This document shows, piece by piece, positions 50,372 through 59,724 of a stretch of 64,000 nt of DNA (the stretch's first letter is position 1; the number at the start of each line of letters is the position of its first letter). The DNA comes from Chloroflexota bacterium (GTDB lineage: Bacteria; Chloroflexota; Dehalococcoidia; Lucifugimonadales; Australimonadaceae). The notes below the pieces were generated by a model. The model searched no databases. It saw only the letters and a program-made list of their open reading frames with translations, and was not told the origin of the DNA. The DNA lies in the NCBI GenBank assembly GCA_028874795.1, contig JAPPHT010000030.1, positions 24,440 to 88,439 of the forward strand. The letters are read 5' to 3'. The translations under genes were made by a program, and so were the position numbers.

Positions 50372-52687
50372 TCATCGCTGCTCCGCCTGGTGCCTGCCGG
50401 GCCGCCACTCGATGACCTCGGCCTCCTCGGGAGTCGCCTCGATGCGGACGGGGAATCTTCCTCCGCGCGCGAGCAGGAGGCCGTCGCCCCGCGGGCACGA
50501 GAGCAGCCAGCGCTGCAGATCGACGGGCAGGTCGAACGCGTCGCCGACGGTCGAGATGGCGGCGGCGTCCTGCTGGAGGAGGAGCTTGAAGGCGGCGTTC
50601 TGGAGGAGCGCTCTGCCGGAGTGGCCGGTGATGGCTCGGGATGTGTCCTCGGAGAGGAGGTCCTGCACGTCCTGGGTGATGAACTGGAGGCCGAGCCGGT
50701 GCTTGCGGGCGCGCTTCGCCATCGAGATCATGAAGGCCGCGCCTTCGGGGTGCTGCATGATCGACCAGACCTCGTCCACGACGAGCAGGCGTGGCCTGGG
50801 GTTCTGCGCGGCGGCTGCCCAGACGGTCTCGGTGCAGACCATCGCGGCTGCGGGGCGCAGCTCGGGTTCGAGGAGGCGGAGGTCGAAGACGGTGACGAGC
50901 GCCTCGTTGGTGAGCAGGTCGTCGCCCTCGTCGGAGAGGATGTGGCGGAGGCTGCCGGTCGCGAAGGGGCGCAACAACTTGGCCAAGTCCTCCGATTCCC
51001 CGTCCTGCAGGTAGGCGTAGAAGTCCTTGAAGCCGGTGCGTTCGCGTGGCTCGGAGTAGTAGCCCGCGAGGGCGTGGTCGAGGGCGGCCCGGCGCTCGGC
51101 GCTGAGCCGCTCGCCGACCATCACCTCGATGAGCCGCCGCAGGCTGCCGATGCGCAGCAGGAGCTCCTCGGCGTCACCCTGGTTGATGACGAAGGGGTTC
51201 ATGCCCTGTCCGGGGACGCCGGGGGAGAGGACGCGGCCGCCGGCTGCGCGGGCCATGTCCGCGTACTCGCCCTCGGGGTCGATGACGTAGGCGGTGATTC
51301 CCCTGGTCAGCCCCCTGAGCACGCCGAGCTTGGTGGAGAACGATTTCCCCGAGCCCGAGCGCGCAAGCACGGCGGTGTTGGCGTTGAGGTGGGTGCCGTC
51401 CCACGGGTCGTAGACGACCGGGGAGCAGGCGCGCAGGTCGATGCCGTAGAGGGTGCCGCTGCGGGTGTCGAGGTCGGGGGGAGAGAAGGGGAAGAGGCGG
51501 GCGATCGACGACGTGTCCAGCGAGCGCCACTCGGCGACCGCGTTCATGGAGATGGGGAGCGTGGAGATGAGGCCGACGCGCTGGCGGAACGGGAGCGTGT
51601 CGAGCTTGCCGAGCGTCGCCGCGAAGTGGGCCCTTGCGCGCTGGGTCATCTCCTTGAGCGCGTCGTCGTCGTTCGCGTGGAGGGTGATGGAGAGGGAGGA
51701 GTGGAAGAGGCGCTCGCGCCCCCGCTGCACCTCGTCGCGCAGGCGGGTGATGTCCTCCAGGGCGATCTCGGCCTCGGGGGACATGGTGCGCCCCCGGCGC
51801 AGAGAGAGGGACTGGGCGGACTCGAAGCGCACCTTCTGCCACTCCAGGGTGCGGGCGGCCTGCTCTGCGGGGATGGGGCCGAGGTGGATGGCGAGGTCCA
51901 TGGGCGCTCCGGCGGCCATCAGCCCCTGCAGGAAGCCGGGGGCGAGGGCGCGCGGCCAGCGCCCCAAGTGGACCGAGCGGACGAGGTGGCCGCCGACGCG
52001 GACCTCGCGACGGTTGACCGTCACCTCCATGCACTCCTCCTCGTCGCGGTCCGCCGGAGAGCCCCCGAGGGCGGATGCCAGCAGGAGGAGGCGGAGCGCG
52101 CGGCCGGTGAGCGGGTGGGCGGAGAGGCCCGCCTTGCCCAGGAGGACGCGCAGGTCGCCCGCGCGGTCGAACGGGCAGACGGCGTAGAAGCGGCGGTCGA
52201 GGATGCCGTCGCGTCGCTCCAAGGTGGTGAGCAGGCCGCGGAGCGACTCCGCCGCTGCGGCGGTCTGCGGGGGCAGGTCGACGGGCTCGGCCTCACGCAG
52301 GCGCTCGCGCATCCGGCTCAGGTCCGGCGGGTGCTGGCGGATGAGGAGTTGGAGCGGGAAATCGAGGGCGTTGAGCGCTCCTGCGAAGGCGCCAAGCTTC
52401 GGCTCGTCGAGCTCGAGGCCCATGACCTCGAAGATGCCGAGCTTGAGTCCGTCGATGCGGACGGGGCCGTCGTCCTCCAGGTGGGAGAGCATGAAGCAGA
52501 GGGGCAGCGGCAACGGGGGTTTCTCCGCGCGCTCCTTCTGGGGTTTGTCCGCTTCACCACCTCGTTGCGGTTTCGATTCTGGACAGGGCGGCTCATGCGC
52601 CTGCTCTTCGGCTCTCTCTCCAAGGTGTGACGGTCGGCGCAGGACGCGGCGCGCCATGTTCCTGGTGCGTTCGGGTAGCTGTCGCAA
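50372..52687 (-). CDS. VirB4-type conjugation ATPase
   Basis: 771 residues from TTG 52687, chosen for AAGGAG seven bases upstream; an ATG ten codons later (52657) has only AGGAA. Walker A A-R-S-G-S-G-K-S (near 442), Y-V-I-D-P-E-G-E-Y (near 475), Walker B L-L-V-V-D-E-V-W (near 637) and the F-I-T-Q-D-V-Q motif give a complete VirB4/TraC ATPase, which powers pilus and channel assembly. The N-terminal part is proline-rich and charged. The most conserved gene of the transfer system. Confidence 0.9.
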   Translation of the reverse strand: MRQLPERTRNMARRVLRRPSHLGERAEEQAHEPPCPESKPQRGGEADKPQKERAEKPPLPLPLCFMLSHLEDDGPVRIDGLKLGIFEVMGLELDEPKLGAFAGALNALDFPLQLLIRQHPPDLSRMRERLREAEPVDLPPQTAAAAESLRGLLTTLERRDGILDRRFYAVCPFDRAGDLRVLLGKAGLSAHPLTGRALRLLLLASALGGSPADRDEEECMEVTVNRREVRVGGHLVRSVHLGRWPRALAPGFLQGLMAAGAPMDLAIHLGPIPAEQAARTLEWQKVRFESAQSLSLRRGRTMSPEAEIALEDITRLRDEVQRGRERLFHSSLSITLHANDDDALKEMTQRARAHFAATLGKLDTLPFRQRVGLISTLPISMNAVAEWRSLDTSSIARLFPFSPPDLDTRSGTLYGIDLRACSPVVYDPWDGTHLNANTAVLARSGSGKSFSTKLGVLRGLTRGITAYVIDPEGEYADMARAAGGRVLSPGVPGQGMNPFVINQGDAEELLLRIGSLRRLIEVMVGERLSAERRAALDHALAGYYSEPRERTGFKDFYAYLQDGESEDLAKLLRPFATGSLRHILSDEGDDLLTNEALVTVFDLRLLEPELRPAAAMVCTETVWAAAAQNPRPRLLVVDEVWSIMQHPEGAAFMISMAKRARKHRLGLQFITQDVQDLLSEDTSRAITGHSGRALLQNAAFKLLLQQDAAAISTVGDAFDLPVDLQRWLLSCPRGDGLLLARGGRFPVRIEATPEEAEVIEWRPGRHQAEQR

Positions 52688-52713
52688 GGTGGTGCTCCTT
52701 TCTGTGGATGCGG

Positions 52714-53037
52714 TTACGGGATCGGGACGATGCCGCTGTGCAGGACGACTGCGATGGCCTTGGCGGAGAGGACGACGGCGAGACCGACGAGCGCGCCGGC
52801 GACAGCATTGCGCGCCCTGCCCGCGTTGCGCGGATCGCCGCCCTCCGCCATCAGGACGAAGCCAGCCCAGACGACGGCGAAGACAGCGAGGCCGGTCGCC
52901 GCGTACGCCATAGCGGTGAGCACGCCATTGAAGGCTTCGAGCATCGCCCGCTCCTCGGAGGACGCGGCGGCGGAGACCGCCGCCGCGCAGGGGACCGTCA
53001 GTGCTGTCGCGATGCGCCTCACCACGGCCACTCCCAT
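52714..53037 (-). CDS. VirB2/TrbC-like pilin
   Basis: 107 residues with an N-terminal signal-like helix (I-A-T-A-L-T-V-P-C-A-A-A-V-S-A) and two more hydrophobic helices (Y-A-A-T-G-L-A-V-F-A-V-V and A-L-V-G-L-A-V-V-L-S-A-K-A-I), separated by a charged loop. This is the usual shape of conjugative pilins. Its start overlaps the upstream gene's end by 19 bases. It directly precedes VirB4. Confidence 0.75.
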   Translation of the reverse strand: MGVAVVRRIATALTVPCAAAVSAAASSEERAMLEAFNGVLTAMAYAATGLAVFAVVWAGFVLMAEGGDPRNAGRARNAVAGALVGLAVVLSAKAIAVVLHSGIVPIP

Positions 53038-54770
53038 CCGAAGATTCCGAACAGACCCTTCCCCTCACCCGGAGTGAGCGGGGTCTGCGCGGGAGTCGGC
53101 GTCGGCTGCGGCATCTGAGGTGGGGTGAAGGGCGCGTACGGGGCGTCGGCACCGATGGTGAGCGCCAGATCCAGACTCTCCTCCTTGGTGCCGTAGACGC
53201 TCCCGCGGGGAGTGACGGTGGCGAGGATGTGCTCCGGGAATGTGAGCGTGACGACCGGCACGACGGTGATGACCTCGGGCGGGATGGTGAGGCGCGCCGA
53301 TACGTCGTGGTAGGTGATGTCGCCGTTGTCGTGGTAGATGGCGACGGAGTCGCTGACGACCTCGCTGGTACCGGGCCGCAGCACCTCGACGGGCACGCGG
53401 TACTCTTCCTCCTTCTCCGGGACGAATTGCAGTGTCACCAGCGGCGGAGCGCTGCCCCGAAGGCTCCCTTCGAGGGCGGCCTCGACGGTCAACTCGTGTA
53501 GCGCCTCGCCCGTGGGGACGGTCAGCCGGAACGTTGCGCTGTCCGGCGGATCGAGCTCGACGGTCGTGCTCGACTCGCCGGAGGAGAGCGTGACGGAGCC
53601 GTAGACGTTCGCCACGCGAGTCTTCAACAGCATGGCGCCGGCGATGTTGACGTACCCGTTCACGATATCCAGATCGATGGGATGCTCGACCCTCTCGACG
53701 CACTCGTCGGCCGCCAAGCGTCCGCTGATCGCGCCGGGGTTCAGGTGGATCTCCGTCACACGGACGTCGCACAGCTCACCCTCCACGACCGGCAGGGGGT
53801 GCGGGATCTGGTCGCCCTTCAGGCTGACTCCCCCGGCTTGGCCGAGCGTGTCGACCCAGGCAAAGGTGAAGGAGGGGGCGTCGCCGGAGAGCGGGAGCGT
53901 GTAGAAGATGGTCTCCCCGGCCTTCACCCGCGCGCTGCCGTAGAAGCGCAGCTCCCGCCCACCTGGGCCGCCGAACGCCTGGACGTTCAGGTCGACCTCG
54001 GTGGCAGCGCGGAGGGTGACGGTGGCCTTCTCTTCGAAGACCGCGAGCTTCTCGACGAAGAGCCTGCGTCCGGGCACGGGTGCGAGCGGGTCGAAGTCGA
54101 TCTCGTTGCGCCAGCGCTCGGGGCTCGTCTGCGGGTAGGGGGTGCCCAGCCCGGGCGTCGGGACCGGGGTCGGCGTCGGGTCCCCCGATGCGGCAACAGC
54201 GGTCGCCATCAGCAGCGTGGCGGCAGCCAGCAGGGCGATACGCCGCATCGCCGTATGACCGGCGTTGCCGCTGCCCCGGTCCCTCGGCTTCCAACGGTTG
54301 CGGAGCCAGCGTCCGGGGCGCGGCGTCCTGCGCCCGTTGCGGCGCTCACGCTTCTTCCGGCTCCCGTGCAACCTGCGCAGCGCGCGCATCCTGCGGATGC
54401 GCCTGCGCGTCCTGTCCCGCACCTGGTGGGCCAGGCCGGGGTTGTCGTTCTCAGGGGTGGGCGGCTGGCTGCGCACCAGCTCAGCCGGCGTCCCCGCATA
54501 ACACCGTCCGCCGATGCGGTATTGGAGCAGGTCGGCGGCCACCAAGGGCAGCCGCCGACCGCCGATACGCCCCACCACGGCGGCGATGCCTGCCACTGCG
54601 AAGAGCACCGCGAGCCCGATGCGCAGCTCGGGCCACGGGATGGGCGCGTACCGGTAGAGGCCGTAGGCCAGTGCGCCGATCGCGATCAGCCCGACGACCT
54701 GTTGAAAGGTGAACCAGCCCAGGACCTTGTCCTCGGCCTGGACGTGTGTGGGAACTTCGTGTGCTTGCAT
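53019..54770 (-). CDS. PrgI-family membrane protein fused to secreted domain
   Basis: 583 residues. Residues 1-85 match PrgI-type conjugation proteins (V-P-T-H-V-Q-A-E-D-K-V-L-G-W-F-T-F-Q-Q) with two helices. After a basic linker (about 110-170) comes a second hydrophobic segment M-R-R-I-A-L-L-A-A-A-T-L-L (about 174-195) that would pass for a signal peptide, a Pro-Thr stalk and a large beta-rich exported part ending in P-Q-P-T-P-T-P-A. Either a true fusion or two in-frame cistrons with an internal start. No stop separates them. Confidence 0.75.
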   Translation of the reverse strand: MQAHEVPTHVQAEDKVLGWFTFQQVVGLIAIGALAYGLYRYAPIPWPELRIGLAVLFAVAGIAAVVGRIGGRRLPLVAADLLQYRIGGRCYAGTPAELVRSQPPTPENDNPGLAHQVRDRTRRRIRRMRALRRLHGSRKKRERRNGRRTPRPGRWLRNRWKPRDRGSGNAGHTAMRRIALLAAATLLMATAVAASGDPTPTPVPTPGLGTPYPQTSPERWRNEIDFDPLAPVPGRRLFVEKLAVFEEKATVTLRAATEVDLNVQAFGGPGGRELRFYGSARVKAGETIFYTLPLSGDAPSFTFAWVDTLGQAGGVSLKGDQIPHPLPVVEGELCDVRVTEIHLNPGAISGRLAADECVERVEHPIDLDIVNGYVNIAGAMLLKTRVANVYGSVTLSSGESSTTVELDPPDSATFRLTVPTGEALHELTVEAALEGSLRGSAPPLVTLQFVPEKEEEYRVPVEVLRPGTSEVVSDSVAIYHDNGDITYHDVSARLTIPPEVITVVPVVTLTFPEHILATVTPRGSVYGTKEESLDLALTIGADAPYAPFTPPQMPQPTPTPAQTPLTPGEGKGLFGIFGWEWPW

Positions 54771-54798
54771 CTCGGTCTTCTCCTTGTACTGGTCCGGC

Positions 54799-55086
54799 CT
54801 ATCCGCCGCTGGGCGTGGGCGTCGCCGGGTCGGGGACGTTGGGGGTGACGGCGGGGTTGACCACCGCGCTCATCACGAGGTCGACGATGCCGTAGGCGAC
54901 CAGGATCAGGACGATGCCCACGACGGCGGTCACCATCGCGGACTTGCCCCGCTCCATCTGGTGCGGCGCTCCGCTCGCCGTCAGGTACAGGTACGCGCCG
55001 AAGACGAAATAGCCCGCTCCGATCGCGCCCGCGAACCCGATCAGGATCCCGACGAGGTTCGATATCGTCTGCGTGAGGTTTTCCAT
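54799..55086 (-). CDS. Small two-helix membrane protein, pilin-like
   Basis: 95 residues, MENLTQTISN, with AAGGAGAAC before the ATG at 55086. Two hydrophobic helices (L-V-G-I-L-I-G-F-A-G-A-I-G-A-G-Y-F-V-F-G and M-V-T-A-V-V-G-I-V-L-I-L-V-A-Y-G) and a P-A-T-P-T-P-S-G-G end. Similar in shape to VirB2/TrbC pilins; a second copy of the pilin-like class in this operon. Confidence 0.7.
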   Translation of the reverse strand: MENLTQTISNLVGILIGFAGAIGAGYFVFGAYLYLTASGAPHQMERGKSAMVTAVVGIVLILVAYGIVDLVMSAVVNPAVTPNVPDPATPTPSGG

Positions 55087-55233
55087 GGTTCGTTCTCCTT
55101 GCTGTCGTATCGCTGTTCTGTTTCCTGTTCCGTCCATCCGTTCGTTACGGCTCACTTGCACATCGCTGCTCCTCCGTTCTCCATGCACGTGGGATGGCGC
55201 GGGCCGCCAAAGGCCCGTCTTGGTTCGATGGAT

Positions 55234-56325
55234 TCACTCGCTGCTGCTCCTTGGGCTCGCGGTGCCGCCCGCGTTCGGAGGCGTGCCCGCGTCCGCTGCG
55301 GACCGTGCGGCCCCCATGCCGGAGGCGGCGCCCGCTGACGTCGCACCCGCTGCGGATGCGGCGGAGCCCGCGCTCCCGGCGGCAGCGGAGGCCCCGGCAG
55401 CGGAGCCTCCCGGCATCGCGCCCGCTGATACACCGCCGATACCGCCCACGACGCTCGCCGCACCGCTCGCGACCGCCGCTCCCGCGGCTATGCCGCCCGG
55501 GCCTGCGAGCATCGGACCGATCGACCGCGTCGCACGCATGGCGGTGCCGGGCAGCGAGAGGCCGAAGTAGAGGGTGTGGAGCCAGGCGTCGAACGTGCCG
55601 GCGTTGCCCAGCATCGAGGGCACCCGCGTGGCGAGGTAGACGAAGGCAGCGGAGAGGATCAGCTTCCAGACGAGGTCCTGCGTGGGCTCGAACGAGCCGA
55701 TGGCCGCGAACTCGTTGAGCATCGTGAAACCCATCGACAGCGCGACGATCTGGACCGCCTGCTGGAAGACGGCCGTCATGAACAGCCGCAGCCAGTGCCG
55801 CCCCCACCCCGCCGTGTGCGGCAGGATCCACAGCCCGAGGGCGATGGGAGCGAGCGCGAGCAGCAGGTCGATGAGCGCGATCCGCAGCAGCATCTGCACC
55901 AGCACGTAGAGGACGAAGAAGCCGTAGACGAGGTAGAGCAGGCCGATCAACAGGGCCATGCCCACGCTGCCGGCGCTCACCGCCGTCAGCAGCGTCTCCT
56001 TCGATGCCCTGAGCAGGTCGCCTGCCGTGAAGCCGAGCTCGGCGGCGATGAAGCCGGTGACCGCGTCGGCGGTGTCGATGACGAGGGCGCACCACCAGAG
56101 CGAGGACGCGGCCGCGACCAGCCCCAAGACGAGCCGGGGCACGAGCTCCCGCCAGCCGGCCTGGGGTCTGCCGAGGTGTTCGGAGACGATTAGACTGAGG
56201 CCGATCCAGCCGATGATGACGACGAGGGCGCCGGAGGCGACGGCCCAGACCGCCGTCCAGGCCTGGACGACGATGGGGTGCATGTACGTGAGCTCCGCGG
56301 GGGTGCCGGTGAGGACGTCGTTCAT
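55234..56325 (-). CDS. VirB6/TrbL-like channel protein
   Basis: 363 residues from ATG 56325 (GAGGG upstream). About six to seven hydrophobic helices between 15 and 250, including the G-L-L-Y-L-V-Y-G-F-F-V-L-Y and L-A-P-I-A-L-G-L-W-I-L-P motif area typical of TrbL/VirB6. The last 95 residues are almost only Ala, Gly and Ser. It forms the inner-membrane channel of the transfer machine. Confidence 0.8.
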   Translation of the reverse strand: MNDVLTGTPAELTYMHPIVVQAWTAVWAVASGALVVIIGWIGLSLIVSEHLGRPQAGWRELVPRLVLGLVAAASSLWWCALVIDTADAVTGFIAAELGFTAGDLLRASKETLLTAVSAGSVGMALLIGLLYLVYGFFVLYVLVQMLLRIALIDLLLALAPIALGLWILPHTAGWGRHWLRLFMTAVFQQAVQIVALSMGFTMLNEFAAIGSFEPTQDLVWKLILSAAFVYLATRVPSMLGNAGTFDAWLHTLYFGLSLPGTAMRATRSIGPMLAGPGGIAAGAAVASGAASVVGGIGGVSAGAMPGGSAAGASAAAGSAGSAASAAGATSAGAASGMGAARSAADAGTPPNAGGTASPRSSSE

Positions 56326-56330
56326 GGGGG

Positions 56331-56996
56331 CTATCCCTCGCCGCAGGCGTCGGCGCCCGTCATCCGCTCGACGAAGCCGCAGAGCGTGCCGTGGACGGCC
56401 TCGACCATCCAGACGGCGAACGCCCGTGCCCACCGGCCCGGGTCGAGGGCGGCGAGGACGCGGTCCCAGAGGCTGGTGGGCTGGTAGATGGGGATAACGA
56501 CGTTGAAGGTGTGGGCGTCGCCGCCATGGACGGCGACGATGACGAGGAGGAACGCCTCCTCGCGGGAGAGTTCGGGCTGCTGGGACACGGCGGGGTAGTT
56601 CCAGGAGTACTCCTGGCCCTCCCCGATCCCCTTGCCCGAAGAGTGGACGCGGTACATGGGGGCGATCCAGTCGCCGGTCTCGGGGTGGCGGATGCCGTAG
56701 TGGATGGCGTCCACCTGCCGGTCGAAGACGGGGCGGGCGACGAAGCCGCCGTCCTTCTTGCGTTCGACGAAGTCCCTGTCGTGGTTGACGAGATCGAGTC
56801 CCCCACTGTCCTGTGCGTGGACGGTGAGCGATGCGGTCGCTGCGGCCAGGACTGCCAGCAGCAGCGCTGCGATCAGCGTGATGAGTCCTCGTGTCCTATC
56901 GGTCGCGGCCCTGGTGGCCGGGTGCGGCTTCACTGTCCAGTCCTCCTCGTCGCCGGTGGGCTTGGTCTGCGGCATCCAGTCTGAGGAGGACGGCAT
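56331..56996 (-). CDS. Membrane-anchored exported protein of the conjugation operon
   Basis: 221 residues. A cytoplasmic N-terminus, one helix (L-I-T-L-I-A-A-L-L-L-A-V-L-A-A-A, about 38-58), then an exported domain with a late helix near 190. No family recognised. It is the first gene after the palindromic control region and ends five bases before the VirB6-like start. Confidence 0.65.
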   Translation of the reverse strand: MPSSSDWMPQTKPTGDEEDWTVKPHPATRAATDRTRGLITLIAALLLAVLAAATASLTVHAQDSGGLDLVNHDRDFVERKKDGGFVARPVFDRQVDAIHYGIRHPETGDWIAPMYRVHSSGKGIGEGQEYSWNYPAVSQQPELSREEAFLLVIVAVHGGDAHTFNVVIPIYQPTSLWDRVLAALDPGRWARAFAVWMVEAVHGTLCGFVERMTGADACGEG

Positions 56997-57319
56997 GCGC
57001 TTCGGAACGTCATATAACGGGTGTCATGCGTGACACCCGTTATGGCGCGTGGCGATCCGCCGTCTTTCCGTGGTGTCATGGACGTGTACAGAGGAATCAG
57101 CTCTGTCGAAGAGGGAAGACGGAGTCGTGGGCAAGGCCGTTGTCGCAAGGAACGCCCCTACAGGACGATGGCGGGCAACACTTCGCGTCCACAGCAGCTT
57201 CCACGCTCACTGGACAGCGCCTCTCGTGGAAAGTTGTCAGTGACAATCGGAGGATGCGGAGGGCGGGTTGTCGCGCCACTCGTGAGATGTTGTCGATGAC
57301 AATCGGAGGACGGCTGACG
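56997..57319. promoter_or_regulatory. Palindromic divergent control region of the conjugation operon
   Basis: Between the conjugation operon (minus) and a regulator (plus). It has a perfect 13-bp inverted repeat (57014-57026/57031-57043, ATAACGGGTGTCA) and two smaller palindromes, TTGTCAGTGACAA (57234-57246) and TTGTCGATGACAA (57290-57302). All share the TGTC...GACA core, so one regulator may bind all three. The last two lie in similar 24-base repeats that include CGGAGGA, the ribosome-binding site of the regulator gene. Confidence 0.7.
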
Positions 57320-58170
57320 ATGGAAGACCGGGAGACGTATCCGGGATCGAGCCGGAGCCTGGAGAGCCTGCGGGAGATGCGGCTGCTTGCGCTGCTGCGC
57401 GACATGATCGATGCGGATGGGCAGGCAAGGACAGCGCAGGAACTGGGGGTCGGCTACCGCACGCTCAAGAGGACCGTCGAGTCGGGTCGGCTGACGGAGC
57501 GCATGGCCGCTGCCCTGGAGCGGCTGCTGCTGCTGGGGGGCGGGTCTGCCGCTGCAAGGGAGCGGGAGCGGGTGGATGCGCTGGAGCGGCGGGTCGAGGG
57601 ACTGGCCGAGGAGATGAACGCCAGCTTCGACGAGACACACGCAGCCGTCGACGCGGGGCTCAAGGCGTTCAGGGAGGAGCAGGCGGTGGCTGTGTGCGGG
57701 TGCTCGGGCGCAGGCTGGACGGGCTGGAGGCGCGGATGAGGAGCGGTGCGGCGGGGACGTCGGAACCCGCTGCCGATGAGCCGGAGAGGCCCAGGTACGT
57801 GCCGCCGAGGATGTTCCCGCAGCTGGTGACGCGGGAGGCGGAGGAGGGCGAGGAGCACGTGTACGGGGACGCGACGCCCCTGATCGTCGAGTGGCGGGAG
57901 GCGATGGCCGCGCTCCTCAGGGCGGACAGGAACGGACCGGCCCTGCGCCGCCTCGCGGCCCGGGAGCGCCTGTGGGAGCTGGAGGTCGTCCTCGTCGGTG
58001 AGCACGGGCTGACGCTGCCCCCGATGACGTACCCGTGGACCGACCGGCAGCGGGAGGTTCGGGTGTGGGAGCTCAGGGAGGACCTCCGGCGCCTCCACGG
58101 GGAGCGGAGACGGGTGCTGCGCCGTCGGTGGCTGCGCCGTTTGCTCACTCTCGGGTTCTCGTGGGAGTAG
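57320..58170 (+). pseudogene. Helix-turn-helix/coiled-coil regulator, frameshifted
   Basis: ATG 57320 after CGGAGGA. The first part holds an HTH-like segment (T-A-Q-E-L-G-V-G-Y-R-T-L-K-R-T-V) and a coiled coil (A-L-E-R-R-V-E-G-L-A-E-E-M). Near 57691-57696 (TGTGTG) two extra bases shift the frame; dropping them joins V-L-G-R-R-L-D-G-L-E-A-R-M and a 140-residue C-terminal part ending at 58170, giving 282 residues. It is the likely binder of the palindromes upstream. Broken now or misread by the sequencer. Confidence 0.65.
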
Positions 58171-58848
58171 GCGATGGGAGCGGGTCAAGGTCAACCTCAG
58201 GCCCATCCGGGGAAGCGATTTCCTCGCCGGGGGCCTGGGACCGTTGCCAACGGCCAGCCGGCAACGGCACACTAGACGGGTTGTTCGGATTGCCAGCGTT
58301 CGCACCTGAGAATGCTGGGGGCCTGTTCCCTGACCCGGGACCGCCAGGAGGATCGAGCGCTGCTCTCCCGATGGTGTACCCAAGAGGGAGGAACCGCGAC
58401 CCCGTTGCGGGATACGACCGGAGGGATCGAGCGCTGCTCTCCCCGGGCCGCATCGAAGACGGGGACACCGGGCGGGCACGCTGACAAGCCTCGCCTCACC
58501 CCAAATCGCCCGAGTGCGATTAACAGCTCCGGCGACTGCCTTGCGTGCTCGGCGTGGACCGCTGCTGACGCCGAGGCTTCTTTCCCACGTGCCGGTTCTC
58601 AGCAGGGGACGCAGCTTGGCTTCGTCGTCGGGTGGGTCCGTGGTTCCCGAGCGCTCAGACGCCCGGTCTCCCCGCCTGGGGATGGTGCTGGGATGCCGGC
58701 CCCATGGCTGCTGAGAACCGACACCCCAACACCGCTCGCAGAATACCGACACCGTCTCCGCCGCGCATCTCGCGGTGAGCCAGGAGACGTGGTAGGTTGT
58801 GCGGCGCGACGGGAGCCTCAGCCTCCCTCAGGTGACCCCGGCGCATCT

Positions 58849-58884
58849 GACGACGGCGTTGACGCGGCACTCAACGCCGTCGTC
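58849..58884. repeat. 14-bp perfect hairpin
   Basis: GACGACGGCGTTGA (58849-58862), 8-base loop, and its exact complement (58871-58884). No T-run follows. May be part of an oriT or an RNA structure. Confidence 0.6.
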
Positions 58885-59286
58885 GCTTGTCCGGCGCGGT
58901 GTGTGCCTCGCCACCCTCGCCCCGCCCTGCCATCCCCACCGCTGACCACCAACCGGTTCTCCACCGAAGGGTTCCGGCTGGTTCCGCACGTCTCTAGCCA
59001 CGGTCGCTGCGCGTTCGACTCGTGCAGGCCGCGTGCCCATCCCCAACGCATCGTCTCCCGAATCGGCATTCACCCGGGGGCGACGTGCGTCCGCCTGCCA
59101 ACCCGTCACCCAGCGCGCCCATAGCCCACGGATGCCGGGCGTCGGACCACAACGCAACGTAAGGAGGTGCAGATGCACTGATCGGAGCACCGCGATGCCG
59201 CGCGCGTGAGCGTCGGCGGCCATCACGCGAAGGTTCCCGCCGAGCTCATCGCCGGGACCAGGGAACAAGGAAACGAGAGGGATGAC

Positions 59287-59321
59287 GAGAGGCCGGGAAG
59301 ATGCAACCTCCCCGGCCTCTC
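59287..59321 (+). terminator. 11-bp hairpin upstream of HTH gene
   Basis: GAGAGGCCGGG (59287-59297) and CCCGGCCTCTC (59311-59321), 13-base loop. It is 55 bases before the ATG of the HTH gene and may end a leader transcript or act as attenuator. Confidence 0.55.
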
Positions 59322-59376
59322 TCCTCACTGCGCGGCAGAGGCGGCAAACGGCCCGGCGCAACAGGAGGTACGACCC

Positions 59377-59724
59377 ATGCTAGCACGACACGACGACCGG
59401 CACATCGTCCCCGTCTGGGGACGGCTGCGCGTGCTGAACGAGGACGCCCACCGGCGCTACCTCGCTCGCAAGTTCGCGCCCGGCAACCCCGGCGGCCCCG
59501 GGGTCGATCCCGCCCGCTGGCGGCTGAACGCCGCCGCCTTCTTCAAACTCTGCGGCGCCCACAGCCTCAGCCAGGTCGACGTCGCGGACGCCACCGCGAG
59601 CAGCCGCAGCATGCTCTCCAAGCTCATCTGCGGGCACCGCAGGGCGGGCGACCGCTTCGCCCGTAAGCTCTGCGACTTCTTCGGAGCGTCACTGCTCGAC
59701 CTGTTCGAGGAGGTGGCGGCATGA
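59377..59724 (+). CDS. HTH protein of XRE type
   Basis: 115 residues, MLARHDDRHI, with AGGAGG eight bases before the ATG. The helix-turn-helix is at about 63-95 (L-S-Q-V-D-V-A-D-A-T-A-S-S-R-S-M-L-S-K-L-I). Short HTH proteins of this kind act as excisionase or copy regulators. Overlaps the next gene by four bases. Confidence 0.7.
   Translation: MLARHDDRHIVPVWGRLRVLNEDAHRRYLARKFAPGNPGGPGVDPARWRLNAAAFFKLCGAHSLSQVDVADATASSRSMLSKLICGHRRAGDRFARKLCDFFGASLLDLFEEVAA

Larger units (their letters stand above)
58171..59376. other. 1.2-kb non-coding region with repeats and hairpins
   Basis: No gene is convincing on either strand. It contains a 19-bp direct repeat (58351-58369 and 58425-58443), a 14-bp perfect hairpin (58849-58884), a second hairpin (59287-59321) and the motif ACGCAACGTAAGGA (59152-59165) in front of a two-codon frame with a strong binding site. 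A candidate for the origin of transfer or replication, but without proof. Confidence 0.5.

Noticed and set aside
47741..52630. Open frame of 1629 codons on the plus strand
   Set aside because: It is antisense to the VirB4 and HerA/TraG-like genes, which have clear ATPase motifs. The translation is low-complexity and rich in Gly, Glu, Val and Arg, a typical high-GC shadow.
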